Positions 46,371-54,606 of a stretch of DNA of 64,000 nt are shown here, piece after piece. The notes below the pieces were generated by a model. That model was given only the letters and a program-made list of their open reading frames with translations. It was not told the DNA's origin and did not search any database. How positions within the stretch are numbered: the first letter of the stretch is position 1; each line of letters opens with the position of its first letter. Position numbers and translations under genes: made by a program. The stretch is from Sinohyriopsis cumingii (Eukaryota > Mollusca > Bivalvia > Unionida > Unionidae). The stretch lies in NCBI GenBank assembly GCA_028554795.2, contig CM068830.1, positions 106,863,145 to 106,927,144 on the forward strand, written 5' to 3'.

Positions 46371-46830
46371 AATCGTACGTGAGCGGTTACAAAACCCAAA
46401 CTATACTCTCCACATACGCTAAGAAACAAAAAACAAAATCCATGATCTACTATCCACACAATCGTACGTGAGCTTTTACAAAACCCAAACTATGCTCTCC
46501 ACATACGCTAAGAAACAATAAACAAAATCCATAATCTACTATCCACACAATCGTACGTGAGCGGTTACAAAACCCAAACTATACTCTCCACATACGCTAA
46601 GAAACAATAAACAAAATCCATAATCTACTATCCACACAATCGTACGTGAGCGGTTACAAAACCCAAACTATACTCTCCACATACGCTAAGAAACAATAAA
46701 CAAAATCCATAATCTACTATCCACACAATCGTACGTGAGCGGTTACAAAACCCAAACTATACTCTTCACATACGCTAAGAAACAATAAAGAAACCCATAA
46801 TCTACCATTCACACAAACTTACGTGAGCAG
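46371..46830. repeat. Minisatellite inside element A, 89-bp unit
   Basis: AATCGTACGTGAGCGGTTAC begins units at 46371, 46460, 46549, 46638 and 46727, exactly 89 bp apart, with a decayed sixth at the right. It lies between coiled-coil genes 1 and 2. A single related stretch precedes gene 3 at about 47740. Confidence 0.92.
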
Positions 46831-46906
46831 TTACAAACACAAACACACAAACACATACACTCGCACTATGAAAAAAGAGTTAGTGTTTATATTCACACTA
46901 CTCTAC

Positions 46907-46910
<4 letters not shown>

Positions 46911-46937
<27 letters not shown>
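46911..46937. repeat. (AC)n microsatellite
   Basis: Uninterrupted AC dinucleotides inside the spacer between coiled-coil genes 1 and 2. Confidence 0.9.
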
Positions 46938-46938
<1 letters not shown>

Positions 46939-46977
46939 TGGCAAATTGATGGTTATTTCTCTTCTAGAGTATTGGGT

Positions 46978-46993
46978 AGCCCTGAAAAGGGCT
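46978..46993 (-). terminator. Histone-type 3' stem-loop SL2
   Basis: On the - strand the sequence is AGCCCTTTTCAGGGCT, then ACCCAATACTCTAGAAGAGAAAT. Same stem and loop as SL1 with a compensating end pair (A-T for G-C). It stands at the 3' side of coiled-coil gene 2. Confidence 0.82.
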
Positions 46994-46999
46994 GTTTTT

Positions 47000-47421
47000 T
47001 TTGGAACTTCATGGACACCTGGTTAATGGTGGCACCTTCCAGGCCTGGCGCCACATACACATCTTGCTCCCCAGTTGCTTTTTACTTTTTTGGGGGAGAG
47101 AGCAGAGGCAGGATATGTGGCTTCAGAATCCCAATTTTCGGTTTCTGGGATTCTGAAATTTCTTCTTCTTTTCTCCTTTTCCTCCTCCTCTTCTTTGTAT
47201 CTTCTCTCCTCCTCTTCTTTCTATCTTCTCTCCTCTTCTTTGTATCTTCTTTCCTCCTCTTCTTTGTATCTTCTCTCCTCCTCTTCTTTATTTCTTCTTT
47301 CCTCCTCCTCTCTCATCCTTCCTTCTTCCACAATGGCCTCCGCGGCCAGTTCGTTCAACAGGCGGCTGGCATATTCCAGATGCACATGAAGTTCCAACAG
47401 TTTCGCCAGTCTCGTGTTCAT
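47000..47421 (-). pseudogene. Coiled-coil protein gene 2 of element A
   Basis: Starts at ATG 47421 with MNTRLAKLLELHVHLEYASR, like the short helical starts of genes 1 and 3, and continues in E/R/K-rich repeats. It has the conserved upstream block at 47486-47510 and a TATA-like word at about 47473-47480. SL2 marks its 3' side. The frame appears broken about once, so its end cannot be given with confidence. Confidence 0.55.
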
Positions 47422-47485
47422 TCTGGTGTTGATCAATCAACAAGGGTAGCTGGACTGCCGAACGAGTTTCAATTTATACTAAAAC

Positions 47486-47510
47486 TGCGGACGTGAAGAA
47501 AAACATCCCC
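47486..47510 (-). promoter_or_regulatory. Conserved upstream block, copy 3
   Basis: On the - strand: GGGATGTTTTTCTTCACGTC, next to TATAAAT and the gene starting at 47421. Confidence 0.65.
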
Positions 47511-47887
47511 CCTAAAAAACATAAAATTGATCTTACCTAGATCATGACCAAAAAACAACGAGCGGACCTAAAAGAAACACTCACTCACTTTTTTATACTA
47601 CCCATTCCTATTCTAAAATTTTTTTTCATTAATCACTCCAATATGCTATTCACATACGCAAAGCAATTCAATCAAACCCCCCAAATCTACTCTCCCCACA
47701 CCTCAAACAGCCAAAAAAAAACATGATCTTAATCTACTATCTACACCAACGTACGTGAGATGTTACAAACACAAACACACAAACACATACCCTCACACTA
47801 TAAAAAAGAGTTAGTGTTTATATTCACACTACTCTACCTACACACATTGGCAAATGGATTGTTATTTCTTTTCTAGAGTATTGGAGT

Positions 47888-47903
47888 GGCCCTGAAAAGG
47901 GCT
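47888..47903 (-). terminator. Histone-type 3' stem-loop SL3
   Basis: On the - strand the sequence is AGCCCTTTTCAGGGCC, then ACTCCAATACTCTAGAAAAGAAATA. It lies 24 nt after the stop of the 47927-48298 gene. The flanking 150 bp (TTAGTGTTTATATTCACACT context) duplicate those next to SL2. Confidence 0.85.
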
Positions 47904-47926
47904 GTTTTTTTTTTTTTGTTTGTTTG

Positions 47927-48298
47927 CTATGGCAATCTTTTAGTTTCTAAGAATGCGATGTCCTCTGAGGATAGACTTTCTGGCGATAGGTCTGCTTCTT
48001 CGGAAAGAGAAGAACTCTTTGGTGTCGATACGACAATCGACAAAGCCTCTCTCAGGTTCAGGTTCCTGCTGATGTTGCTGCTGCTGTTGTTGTTGTTGCT
48101 GCTGTCTCTGAAGTCTGTACTTCTCTGTCCATTCTTCTTTCTCCTGTTCACTTCTTCTCTGAAGAGTTCTTCTATCAAGTCTTCAGTGACTTTTAGCATT
48201 CTCACATTCTCAATCTCTTCTGGCTTCGGTATCAGACTGTGTCTGACCCTATGCAAATTCACGTAGGCTTCGTTTAGCTTAGCTAGTTTGGAGCACAT
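47927..48298 (-). CDS. Coiled-coil protein gene 3 of element A, 123 aa
   Basis: Start chosen at ATG 48298 (MCSKLAKLNEAYVNLHRVRH); the longer frame upstream has no ATG. It has a short helical N-terminus related in style to genes 1 and 2, a polar middle with N/S repeats, and an acidic-serine C-terminus (SSSLSEEADLSPESLSSED). The conserved upstream block lies at 48364-48389 with TTTAAGAACC at the TATA position, and SL3 follows 24 nt after the stop. This is the cleanest of the three gene-plus-stem-loop cassettes. Function unknown. Confidence 0.68.
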   Translation of the reverse strand: MCSKLAKLNEAYVNLHRVRHSLIPKPEEIENVRMLKVTEDLIEELFREEVNRRKKNGQRSTDFRDSSNNNNSSSNISRNLNLREALSIVVSTPKSSSLSEEADLSPESLSSEDIAFLETKRLP

Positions 48299-48363
48299 CT
48301 TCGTAGGAGGATGAGTCGACAATGAATGGTTAGACTGGAAACAATCCGGTTCTTAAAGTCAAA

Positions 48364-48389
48364 GCGCGGACGTGAAGGAAAACATCCCT
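48364..48389 (-). promoter_or_regulatory. Conserved upstream block, copy 4
   Basis: On the - strand: GGGATGTTTTCCTTCACGTC followed by CGCGCTTTGACTTTAAGAAC. Same spacing to the gene start as copies 1 and 3. Confidence 0.65.
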
Positions 48390-48516
48390 CCACGGTTTTC
48401 GAGCCGCAATGTTCAATGAGTGTCATGAGCGGGATAGTAAGAAGTCAAAGAGCATGAATCAAACATTCTTATAGCCAAACAAATCACAAAGGCATTTTTT
48501 TCAAAATACATCATTT

Positions 48517-48522
48517 TTTATT
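48517..48522 (-). terminator. Polyadenylation signal downstream of the capsid gene block
   Basis: AATAAA on the - strand about 220 nt after the stop of the 160-aa gene. No histone-type stem-loop is present here, so the capsid-side transcripts probably end by ordinary polyadenylation. Confidence 0.55.
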
Positions 48523-48738
48523 CAAAAATCACTTAACACTAACCAACAACTCTAACATTTTTTAACAATAATCCAACAATATAACATCAAACATTTTTTT
48601 CAATTTACACTCTACTTTAAACAGGGTTGGCAAAGTTGTGAATGAAATTGTGATTTCCACTGTTGCAAGTCATTGAGTCATGGATGGACACTACGTTTCC
48701 TAGTTTAAGACAACAAAATAAGCATACCAGTAAAAAAA

Positions 48739-49221
48739 TCAACGATTTACTTTCTCATCGTTTCTAGAAAAATCACGATCAAAATAAGTCACTAAATGTT
48801 CTTTTGCTGATAATAAGTGATCAATTTCGATCTCGACTTTCTCTTTGAATTTGTCAAAGAGGGTTTTGATGTAATGGATGTCTCGAGTCGTTAATGGAGG
48901 ACAGAAATGTTCACGCAAGTCTTTATACCACCAACGTAACACGTCTTTTTTAAACAGACTCCAAGCTTCGTCCAGATATTCGTTGAATTTTTCTTCTTGA
49001 CTGATGTTTTGACATCCATAGTAATCATGCTTCATCCATGTCGTAATTGTGTCTGCCAGGTATGTAGCACAGTAGGAGACCAATTGCTGTTCTTGTTCTA
49101 GCCATCTCGACTTGATCACGATGTCCTTTTCGTCTTTGTGTTGGGATTCTCCTTCCACGGTCTCCTCACATTCCATCTTCAAAGCTTCTCCACTAGGTAA
49201 AGAGGGATAACAGTCTTCCAT
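48739..49221 (-). CDS. Unknown 160-aa protein of element A
   Basis: Starts at ATG 49221, five bases after the hexon stop. An acidic N-terminus (residues 1-35) is followed by a mostly helical, charged body with several W and Y residues (WWYKDLREHFCPPL). I do not recognise it. As the last gene of the capsid cluster it may be a virion or assembly protein. A TATAAAA word lies about 145 bp upstream, within the hexon gene. Confidence 0.6.
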   Translation of the reverse strand: MEDCYPSLPSGEALKMECEETVEGESQHKDEKDIVIKSRWLEQEQQLVSYCATYLADTITTWMKHDYYGCQNISQEEKFNEYLDEAWSLFKKDVLRWWYKDLREHFCPPLTTRDIHYIKTLFDKFKEKVEIEIDHLLSAKEHLVTYFDRDFSRNDEKVNR

Positions 49222-49226
49222 GGCTT

Positions 49227-50558
49227 CTAGTAATCTAGAATGACTTCTCTCAAACTGTTGATTTCTATGGTATTATCGAATTCTGCATACAGGATGACGT
49301 TCAACGTTACATCATCATCACCGATTCTGTTTCCGAACTGAATTTCCACACGAATCTGGCCGGATTTTATAGGGTGGAAATGTCCCTCGTCGCTGCCTTG
49401 GTCTGAAGTGAAATCAAAAGCCCACAAAGCATAGCCTCCGTCATAATCGTCGCACGTAATGCCGTGACTGGTGTTGGTTCCTAACTGTCCCGTGGCTTCG
49501 TACAAGGACAAGTACGATCTCAAGTAATTCTTCTTCTCAAAGTCAGGTTCGAAAGGTCGGGTACACAAGGTCTTGCCATCGCGACTGACTTCAATCTTGG
49601 ACACGCTGAAGTGATGAAAGTTGAAAGGATTTTTAGTGATAGCTCCGTTGAAGGCTTCATTCGAGACCATACCAAGGATCAAACGTTTGGGTAGCTGTCC
49701 TTGGAACAGATGATCTTCGATCATGGATCGCTGTCCCCTAGGAATGGTGAAAGTTTTCACTTCTACGCGTCGGATCGGATACTTGGCGGTCGTTCTGCTC
49801 AACGTCTGACTGATGTCGTTACCTACTTTAGGTAACACTTCCACACGACGTACGTAGAGTCTGGCTTCTTGGATTTTGGTTTTGTACTCGCCAGCATCAG
49901 CCAATAAATGGAAAGCGGTACTGCTCCGATTCAGTCTCAGGCGGACATCCACCCCGTTCAGCAAATATTTTTCTTGCAACCACATGTCCAAATGCAAACG
50001 ATCCATCAGTTCTAAACTTTGGTTGGGTCCTATGATTCTCTTTCTTCGTTCTACAAATCCCTCATTGGTGGTTGTTTTTGATTTGGGGTCAGCTTCAAGA
50101 CCTGTTTTATCAAATTCGCCCGCTTCGTGAGGTTCCCATAGCACGCAGGCATTGAGATGAGTGTTCTTGGCGTCTATTCCGTACGTCAAGAGATTTTCCA
50201 GGTAGGCACGGTAAGGGTAAGTATCCATGCTGCTGCTAACCAGTTTGTTGTTCAAGTACAAGTCCACTGAGCTGAACAAGGAATGCATGAAATTGTTGAC
50301 GGGAGCTACTGGCTCAGTGTCTATAGCATTTCCATCCTTATCTAGAACTTTGACTTTCAGGTACAAGTAACTGCTATTCAGATCGATGTAATCTTCGGGC
50401 TGTCCCTTGATTTCAAACTCGATGGGAGCGGAATCGGTCAATGAGGAGACGGGATGAAATTCCACCCATTGGGATTCTTGCATGGTCATCATGGTGGAGG
50501 GCATGGCAAACAGATCCAGTTCCGTCTTGGAACAGGCGCAAGACTCTCGGTGCATCAT
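49227..50558 (-). CDS. Hexon-type major capsid protein (double jelly-roll) of element A, 443 aa
   Basis: Forms the capsid shell in Polintons/adintoviruses. The start is taken at the first ATG, 50558; the longer frame begins with TTG. Family hallmarks are the N-terminal FHPVSSLTDSAPIEFEIKG stretch, LNSSYLYLKVKVLD, the NNFMHSLFSSVDLYLNNKLV region and the Y-R-A-Y-L-E-N-L-L-T-Y-G block, all common to Polinton capsid proteins. The length fits. It is open over its whole length. It is flanked by the pX-like gene (stop/start within about 20 nt) and the 160-aa gene. Confidence 0.9.
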   Translation of the reverse strand: MMHRESCACSKTELDLFAMPSTMMTMQESQWVEFHPVSSLTDSAPIEFEIKGQPEDYIDLNSSYLYLKVKVLDKDGNAIDTEPVAPVNNFMHSLFSSVDLYLNNKLVSSSMDTYPYRAYLENLLTYGIDAKNTHLNACVLWEPHEAGEFDKTGLEADPKSKTTTNEGFVERRKRIIGPNQSLELMDRLHLDMWLQEKYLLNGVDVRLRLNRSSTAFHLLADAGEYKTKIQEARLYVRRVEVLPKVGNDISQTLSRTTAKYPIRRVEVKTFTIPRGQRSMIEDHLFQGQLPKRLILGMVSNEAFNGAITKNPFNFHHFSVSKIEVSRDGKTLCTRPFEPDFEKKNYLRSYLSLYEATGQLGTNTSHGITCDDYDGGYALWAFDFTSDQGSDEGHFHPIKSGQIRVEIQFGNRIGDDDVTLNVILYAEFDNTIEINSLREVILDY

Positions 50559-50575
50559 TGTTTTGTTGCAGTGTC

Positions 50576-50992
50576 TCAATAATCGAAAACGTCTAAGTCT
50601 CGAACGGTTCTTCTTTTCTTGGCCTTTCTAGCTTGAAGTCTGGTGAAAGGGTATTTTCTTCGTCGTCTCTTTCTGCCTTGTCCTTGCTGAATGCTTGACT
50701 CGGTAGCGTGCAGGGCATTTATAGGTGTGTCTCGGCGGCCCAAAAGGTCTTTACCCGTTTGCAGCAAGACATTTTTGCCTGCCCTCATGAAGGCTTCTTT
50801 AGGGTTTTGTTTGTCGATGATGACATTTTGGAGAAATTCTTTGCCTTGTGTCAGTGCCGCATCTTTCAAGGCGTGCAATCCGCGTGTCACCATCGGTTTC
50901 AACACCGGGGCCACCGAACGAAAGGCCGATTTTAACATATCTCCTAAACCGTGTCCTCGCTGTCGTGCAACCCCTCGATACACTGAATACAT
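50576..50992 (-). CDS. pX-like basic core protein of element A, 138 aa
   Basis: Short basic protein with the N-terminal Y-x-G...R-G-H-G-L-G-D-M-L pattern and repeated A/L helices, ending in RKRRRRKYP and KAKKRRT. This matches the adenovirus pX/pVII-like core proteins annotated in adintoviruses, thought to condense DNA in the particle. Start ATG 50992; a TATAAAAGG word at 51081-51089 is about 90 bp upstream. It lies between penton and hexon, the usual place. Confidence 0.8.
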   Translation of the reverse strand: MYSVYRGVARQRGHGLGDMLKSAFRSVAPVLKPMVTRGLHALKDAALTQGKEFLQNVIIDKQNPKEAFMRAGKNVLLQTGKDLLGRRDTPINALHATESSIQQGQGRKRRRRKYPFTRLQARKAKKRRTVRDLDVFDY

Positions 50993-50995
50993 GAC

Positions 50996-51862
50996 TTACG
51001 AGTCGTGAGAGAACCGTTTTCGAAAATGGAGTTTCACCGTGACTTTTCCTTTGGTGAATGGAATATTTTGTCCCAAATCTCCTTTTATAGCAATGTTGAC
51101 CGTGTCCAAATACGACTTGCTGACAGGCAAATAATGAGGATGCACAAATTCCCGGTGGACGTGATAGGTGTTTCCACCTTCCTGGTCACTGGTCGTGGTA
51201 CTATCCACTTTGAAAGGAATGACACGCAGTAACGGTACAGAGGTGTGTCCCACCACGTTATACTCCACCACATCGGAGTACACGAACATCAAATTCAGTC
51301 CTTGGTTCAGTTCTACAGGGAATCGAAAAAACTTGTAAAATTCCATATTGCTGTTGATCTTCGGTTTAAAATTTGGAGCCATTTTTGTGTCTCCACCTAA
51401 AATATCAAACAAGTCACGATTAAAACTGATGGACAACGTTTGGGTATCCTGAAATTTCATCAGTAAGCGGCAAGCCACTTTATGGTACTCCAGGGTGACA
51501 CTTTTTTTGACTCTGTTCAGGGCTTTGCCAAAGGCTAACTCGAACCTGGAAGTAATGGTGTCCACCAAATGTTGGCCACTAAAATAAAACCTTGCCGGAA
51601 TTTTCAAGGTGTAGATATTGAAGGGTGAATTGTTGGATGGTCTTGTGTCCCCTGAAAACCCGATGTCATTCATGGCTTCTTGTAATTGTTGGTTCAGGAT
51701 TTCGACCTCAAAAGTGTTTTGCTTTTCGGTGATGTTTTGGATTTGTGTAGGGTGAATCATTTCTACTAAAGCCACTTCCCAATGGGCTTCGTGATCTAAC
51801 TGGATGGCTTGAGGTAATTTAGCCGTGTAACAGCACAACGTGTTCTTGGGAAACACCTCCAT
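50996..51862 (-). CDS. Penton-type minor capsid protein (single jelly-roll) of element A, 288 aa
   Basis: The N-terminus (residues 1-50: NTLCCYTAKLPQAIQLDHEA, then WEVALVEM) is the conserved start of Polinton penton proteins. Typical later phrases include YSDVVEYNVVGHTSVPLLRV and HREFVHPHYLPVSKSYLDTV. It would fill the five-fold vertices of the capsid. Start ATG 51862 and stop three bases before the next ATG at 50992. The frame is open throughout. Confidence 0.87.
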   Translation of the reverse strand: MEVFPKNTLCCYTAKLPQAIQLDHEAHWEVALVEMIHPTQIQNITEKQNTFEVEILNQQLQEAMNDIGFSGDTRPSNNSPFNIYTLKIPARFYFSGQHLVDTITSRFELAFGKALNRVKKSVTLEYHKVACRLLMKFQDTQTLSISFNRDLFDILGGDTKMAPNFKPKINSNMEFYKFFRFPVELNQGLNLMFVYSDVVEYNVVGHTSVPLLRVIPFKVDSTTTSDQEGGNTYHVHREFVHPHYLPVSKSYLDTVNIAIKGDLGQNIPFTKGKVTVKLHFRKRFSHDS

Positions 51863-51906
51863 GGAACTGTCACTGGGTAAGGTTAATTAAAATTGATTTT
51901 GGTGAC

Positions 51907-52326
51907 TCATAATTCCAGAGTTCTGTGGCTGTCCGAGGGGTTAGTGGACGCCAGAGGCGTGTCTCCGCCCAAAATGGGGTTCTGGTTGTGGTTGTTGTTG
52001 GAGTGGTGACTGGCACTGGCACTGGACACAAGGTTCCCGTGGTTCCCGTTCGAGGAGAATTTCAGGGAGGGATTGGGAAGCAGGTAACCGATGCAACTGC
52101 TCAATAAAATGGTCCACAATTGTTTGTCTCCTTGTTGCAAACTCAAATTGGCAATGGCTGTCTCGATGACACAATACACCACGAAGATTTGGCAGAAAAA
52201 GACGATTTGCGTTTTAGGCACACGTTCTCCACACCACACCCACAAGGGCTGTTTTTGTAAATCTTGCAGAGAAGAACTAGGTGAAGGAGGAGTGGTCGAC
52301 GTAGCTGCGTCTGTGTGAAAGGGCAT
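51907..52326 (-). CDS. Membrane protein of element A, 139 aa
   Basis: Start at ATG 52326 (the slightly longer frame begins with GTG). A proline/serine-rich N-terminus is followed by a hydrophobic segment at about residues 40-60 (VFFCQIFVVYCVIETAIANL) and the motif LWTILLSSCIGYLLPNP, which I know from many Polinton/adintovirus genomes as an uncharacterised conserved membrane protein. The C-terminus is N/H/S-rich. TATAAAAAG at 52338-52346 lies 12-20 bp upstream, inside the integrase end. Possibly an internal virion membrane or exit factor; this is not established. Confidence 0.75.
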   Translation of the reverse strand: MPFHTDAATSTTPPSPSSSLQDLQKQPLWVWCGERVPKTQIVFFCQIFVVYCVIETAIANLSLQQGDKQLWTILLSSCIGYLLPNPSLKFSSNGNHGNLVSSASASHHSNNNHNQNPILGGDTPLASTNPSDSHRTLEL

Positions 52327-52331
52327 GATGG

Positions 52332-53477
52332 TCACTTCTTTTTATAGTCGATGACTTGCGAAGCGTCGATCCAAGAATCAAAACTGGGTGGATATCCTTT
52401 CCAACGTACTTTGACTTCTTTGACACGTCGTTTGCCCACTTTACGGGTTCTGCGTTCGAGAATGCTTTCGATGTCGTACACGTCGTCTTCTTTTTTGGTC
52501 ACACGTTGTAACTCGGGCAAATAAAACGTTCCTTTGAGCACTTCTCCGTTCATGTCTTCCAATTTATAGACGGTAGGATGACGGCCATGCACTCGTCCAG
52601 TGACGAGAAACAATTCGGTCGTCCAGTTAGGTAAGTAACCTTTGTCGCAAGTGCGTTTGGTTTTAGCAATGCGCACCCATTCTCCTACGGCCAACTCTCC
52701 ACTTTTCTTGGGGACAGCCCTCGTCGGGGAGGTACCTAACAGGCGCTCAAACACCAACACTTCGTTGTCGGGAGTCACGTCTTGCGGGGCAGTCCGATGC
52801 TTCGATGGTAAGATTGGTTGTACGCTTGCACCAGGTGCGGTAAGATGTCGATGTACTTCAGAGTGTGGTGATGCGTAAAATATTTCCACATGCGTTCTTT
52901 CAATGTGCGTTGAAAACGTTCCACGATGCTGGCTTTGGTTTCGGGATTCTCGGTGGTAAAAAAAATGAATGTCACGTTTCTTTAATTCTTTTTGGAAAGC
53001 TTGGTTCAGAAATTCAGTGCCTTTGTCCGTTTGCCATCGAAAAGGGTGACGACCGCTTTTTTTCAACACCCGTTGCAGGGCTCGCACTAACTCGCTGCTC
53101 GATTTGGAAGTCAAGGGCACGACCCAGGCAAATTTGGAAAAGACGTCGATGACACAAAACAAATATTTGTAGCCACGATTGTAGCTGGCCAAATGAGAGA
53201 CATCGGCTAAATCGGCTTGCCATTGATGATCGATGCCTTCCACTCGGGTGCGACTTCTGGCAAACTTGCGTCGAATGGGTTTGTGTAAAGTGTAGGTAGC
53301 TTGTTCTTGTAACCATCGTTGCACTTGAGGTAAAGGGAGACTTTTCAGTCGAGTTTTGGCAGCACGATACAATTTTTGAACTCCTGCGTAACCTGCAGGA
53401 TGCGAAGGATCGTAGTAAATGCTGGCTAAGACTTTTTCCATTTTTTTGTGTTGTTGGTGTGTTAATAAGGCACCCAC
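52332..53477 (-). pseudogene. Retroviral-type integrase with C-terminal chromodomain (element A)
   Basis: The family integrates Polinton DNA and makes the 6-bp target duplication. The N-terminal part has the Polinton integrase phrase YYDPSHPAGYAGVQKLY and a zinc-less linker (YTLHKPIRRKF). The catalytic core shows HQWQADLADV with the first acidic residue and WQTDKGTEFLN with the second. The C-terminal part has an SH3-like stretch (YKLEDMNGEVLKGTFYLPEL) and a chromodomain-like end (YDIESILERR, VRWKGYP, DSWIDA), which could guide insertion to particular chromatin. The gene looks broken about once, so it is treated as a fossil. Confidence 0.88.
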
Positions 53478-54109
53478 TCTTGGAGGATGCTACTCTTTTT
53501 CTCTTGGGGTATTTTCTTGGATTGCAATGCTTTTCGTGTGCGACCGGCAATAGGTGTTGAAGAGGAGGATGTCTGAGCGGGGGATATCGGTTCTTGTTTC
53601 ACTTCTGTCTTCACTTCTGTCTTCACTTTCTTTTTCTCTTGTGATGAAGAAGGGGTGGCCATCATCTTTTTAATCCATCCAATTCTGGAGGTAGGTGGTG
53701 TTGTTAACTTGCGTACTTTTTCTGGTGGAGTTTGAAACCCTTCTTCTTCTTCTAATTCTCCTTTGTCTGTCTTGGTCACTGATAGTGATGGTACTGGTAC
53801 TGGTACTGGTACTGGTGATGGTGCTGAACTTTTCATCAAGGTCTTAAAATCTTTCAGAGTGGGAAGAGCTGTTTCGTCTAAAGCTTTTTGGTGAAAGAGT
53901 TGCAGTCGTTGCAAGAGTTGACCGTACTTTTGCGATTTTTCTGTTTCGGACAAATCTTGGCGATCCATTAAGGACTGCAATTCGTGTTGTAACTGGGACA
54001 TCTCGCTCAAATGGGGATTGGGAGGTAAATGCGGGGTGCGTTGTTCTTGCCACCGATGGTATTCCATCCATCGTTTGTAAGGCACTAAAGCTAGTTTTCG
54101 TCCTTCCAT
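53462..54109 (-). CDS. Unknown structural-type protein of element A, 215 aa
   Basis: Start placed at ATG 54109. The N-terminus MEGRKLALVPYKRWMEYHRW resembles the K-x-x-L-V-P-Y start of a conserved but unnamed Polinton/adintovirus protein encoded beside the integrase. A helical middle (DRQDLSETEKSQKYGQLLQR) follows, then a low-complexity linker with (VP)n, then a basic and serine-rich tail. It may be a minor virion protein. It overlaps the integrase start by a few bases. Confidence 0.65.
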   Translation of the reverse strand: MEGRKLALVPYKRWMEYHRWQEQRTPHLPPNPHLSEMSQLQHELQSLMDRQDLSETEKSQKYGQLLQRLQLFHQKALDETALPTLKDFKTLMKSSAPSPVPVPVPVPSLSVTKTDKGELEEEEGFQTPPEKVRKLTTPPTSRIGWIKKMMATPSSSQEKKKVKTEVKTEVKQEPISPAQTSSSSTPIAGRTRKALQSKKIPQEKKSSILQEWVPY

Positions 54110-54156
54110 AGGGTTAAGGGGTCGATTCTGAGATCTTGGGACTTCCGAGGGCCTTT

Positions 54157-54543
54157 TTATCTTGCTCCCACCAGTCCTCCCAACATGGTTCCCAAGACTC
54201 CTTTCAGTATGGGGCCTAACAAGAGAGGTAAAATACCTCCACGTTGGACCAACATCTTCTTCTTTTGACGAATGGGAATTTTCTTTTGAACCATTTGGCG
54301 AAGAACGTGACGATGTTTGCTTAAGCATTGTTTCTGGTGTTTGGACAAAGGGATCGTGCCTTTCAAAACGTTCAAACAACATTCGCACACGGTATCGATG
54401 ACCTCTTTGGAGGCCGATTGAATGAGTTTTTTTCGTAGAGGTGGAGAAGCTTTGGACAGGACAGATAACATGTCTCCATGTTTGACTAAACGTGGTGGTA
54501 GTCCTTTTCTTTTCTTTCCTTGGGGTTTTCTGGAGGGTGACAT
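54157..54543 (-). CDS. Conserved small Polinton protein, 128 aa (element A)
   Basis: Start placed at ATG 54543; the longer frame begins with GTG. After a basic N-terminus comes the pattern RLVKHGDMLSVLSKASPPLR, then VCECCLNVLKGTIPLS, then QKKKMLVQRGGILPLLL and a hydrophobic glycine-rich end (LGTMLGGLVG). This protein is very common in marine-invertebrate Polintons and has no assigned role; the hydrophobic tail suggests a membrane-active or capsid-internal function. TATAAAAAAG lies at 54602-54611. It is related to the N-terminal part of the next gene upstream (54607-55530). Confidence 0.75.
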   Translation of the reverse strand: MSPSRKPQGKKRKGLPPRLVKHGDMLSVLSKASPPLRKKLIQSASKEVIDTVCECCLNVLKGTIPLSKHQKQCLSKHRHVLRQMVQKKIPIRQKKKMLVQRGGILPLLLGPILKGVLGTMLGGLVGAR

Positions 54544-54606
54544 CTTTGAGTCTTCTGGAGCACCAAAAAAAACCACTGATACCCCCTACTTGGTCACAGG
54601 TCTTTT

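Noticed and set aside
46972-47496. Long + strand frames rich in S, L and F
   Set aside because: They are the antisense shadow of the E/K/R-rich coiled-coil gene on the - strand, with a low-complexity translation.
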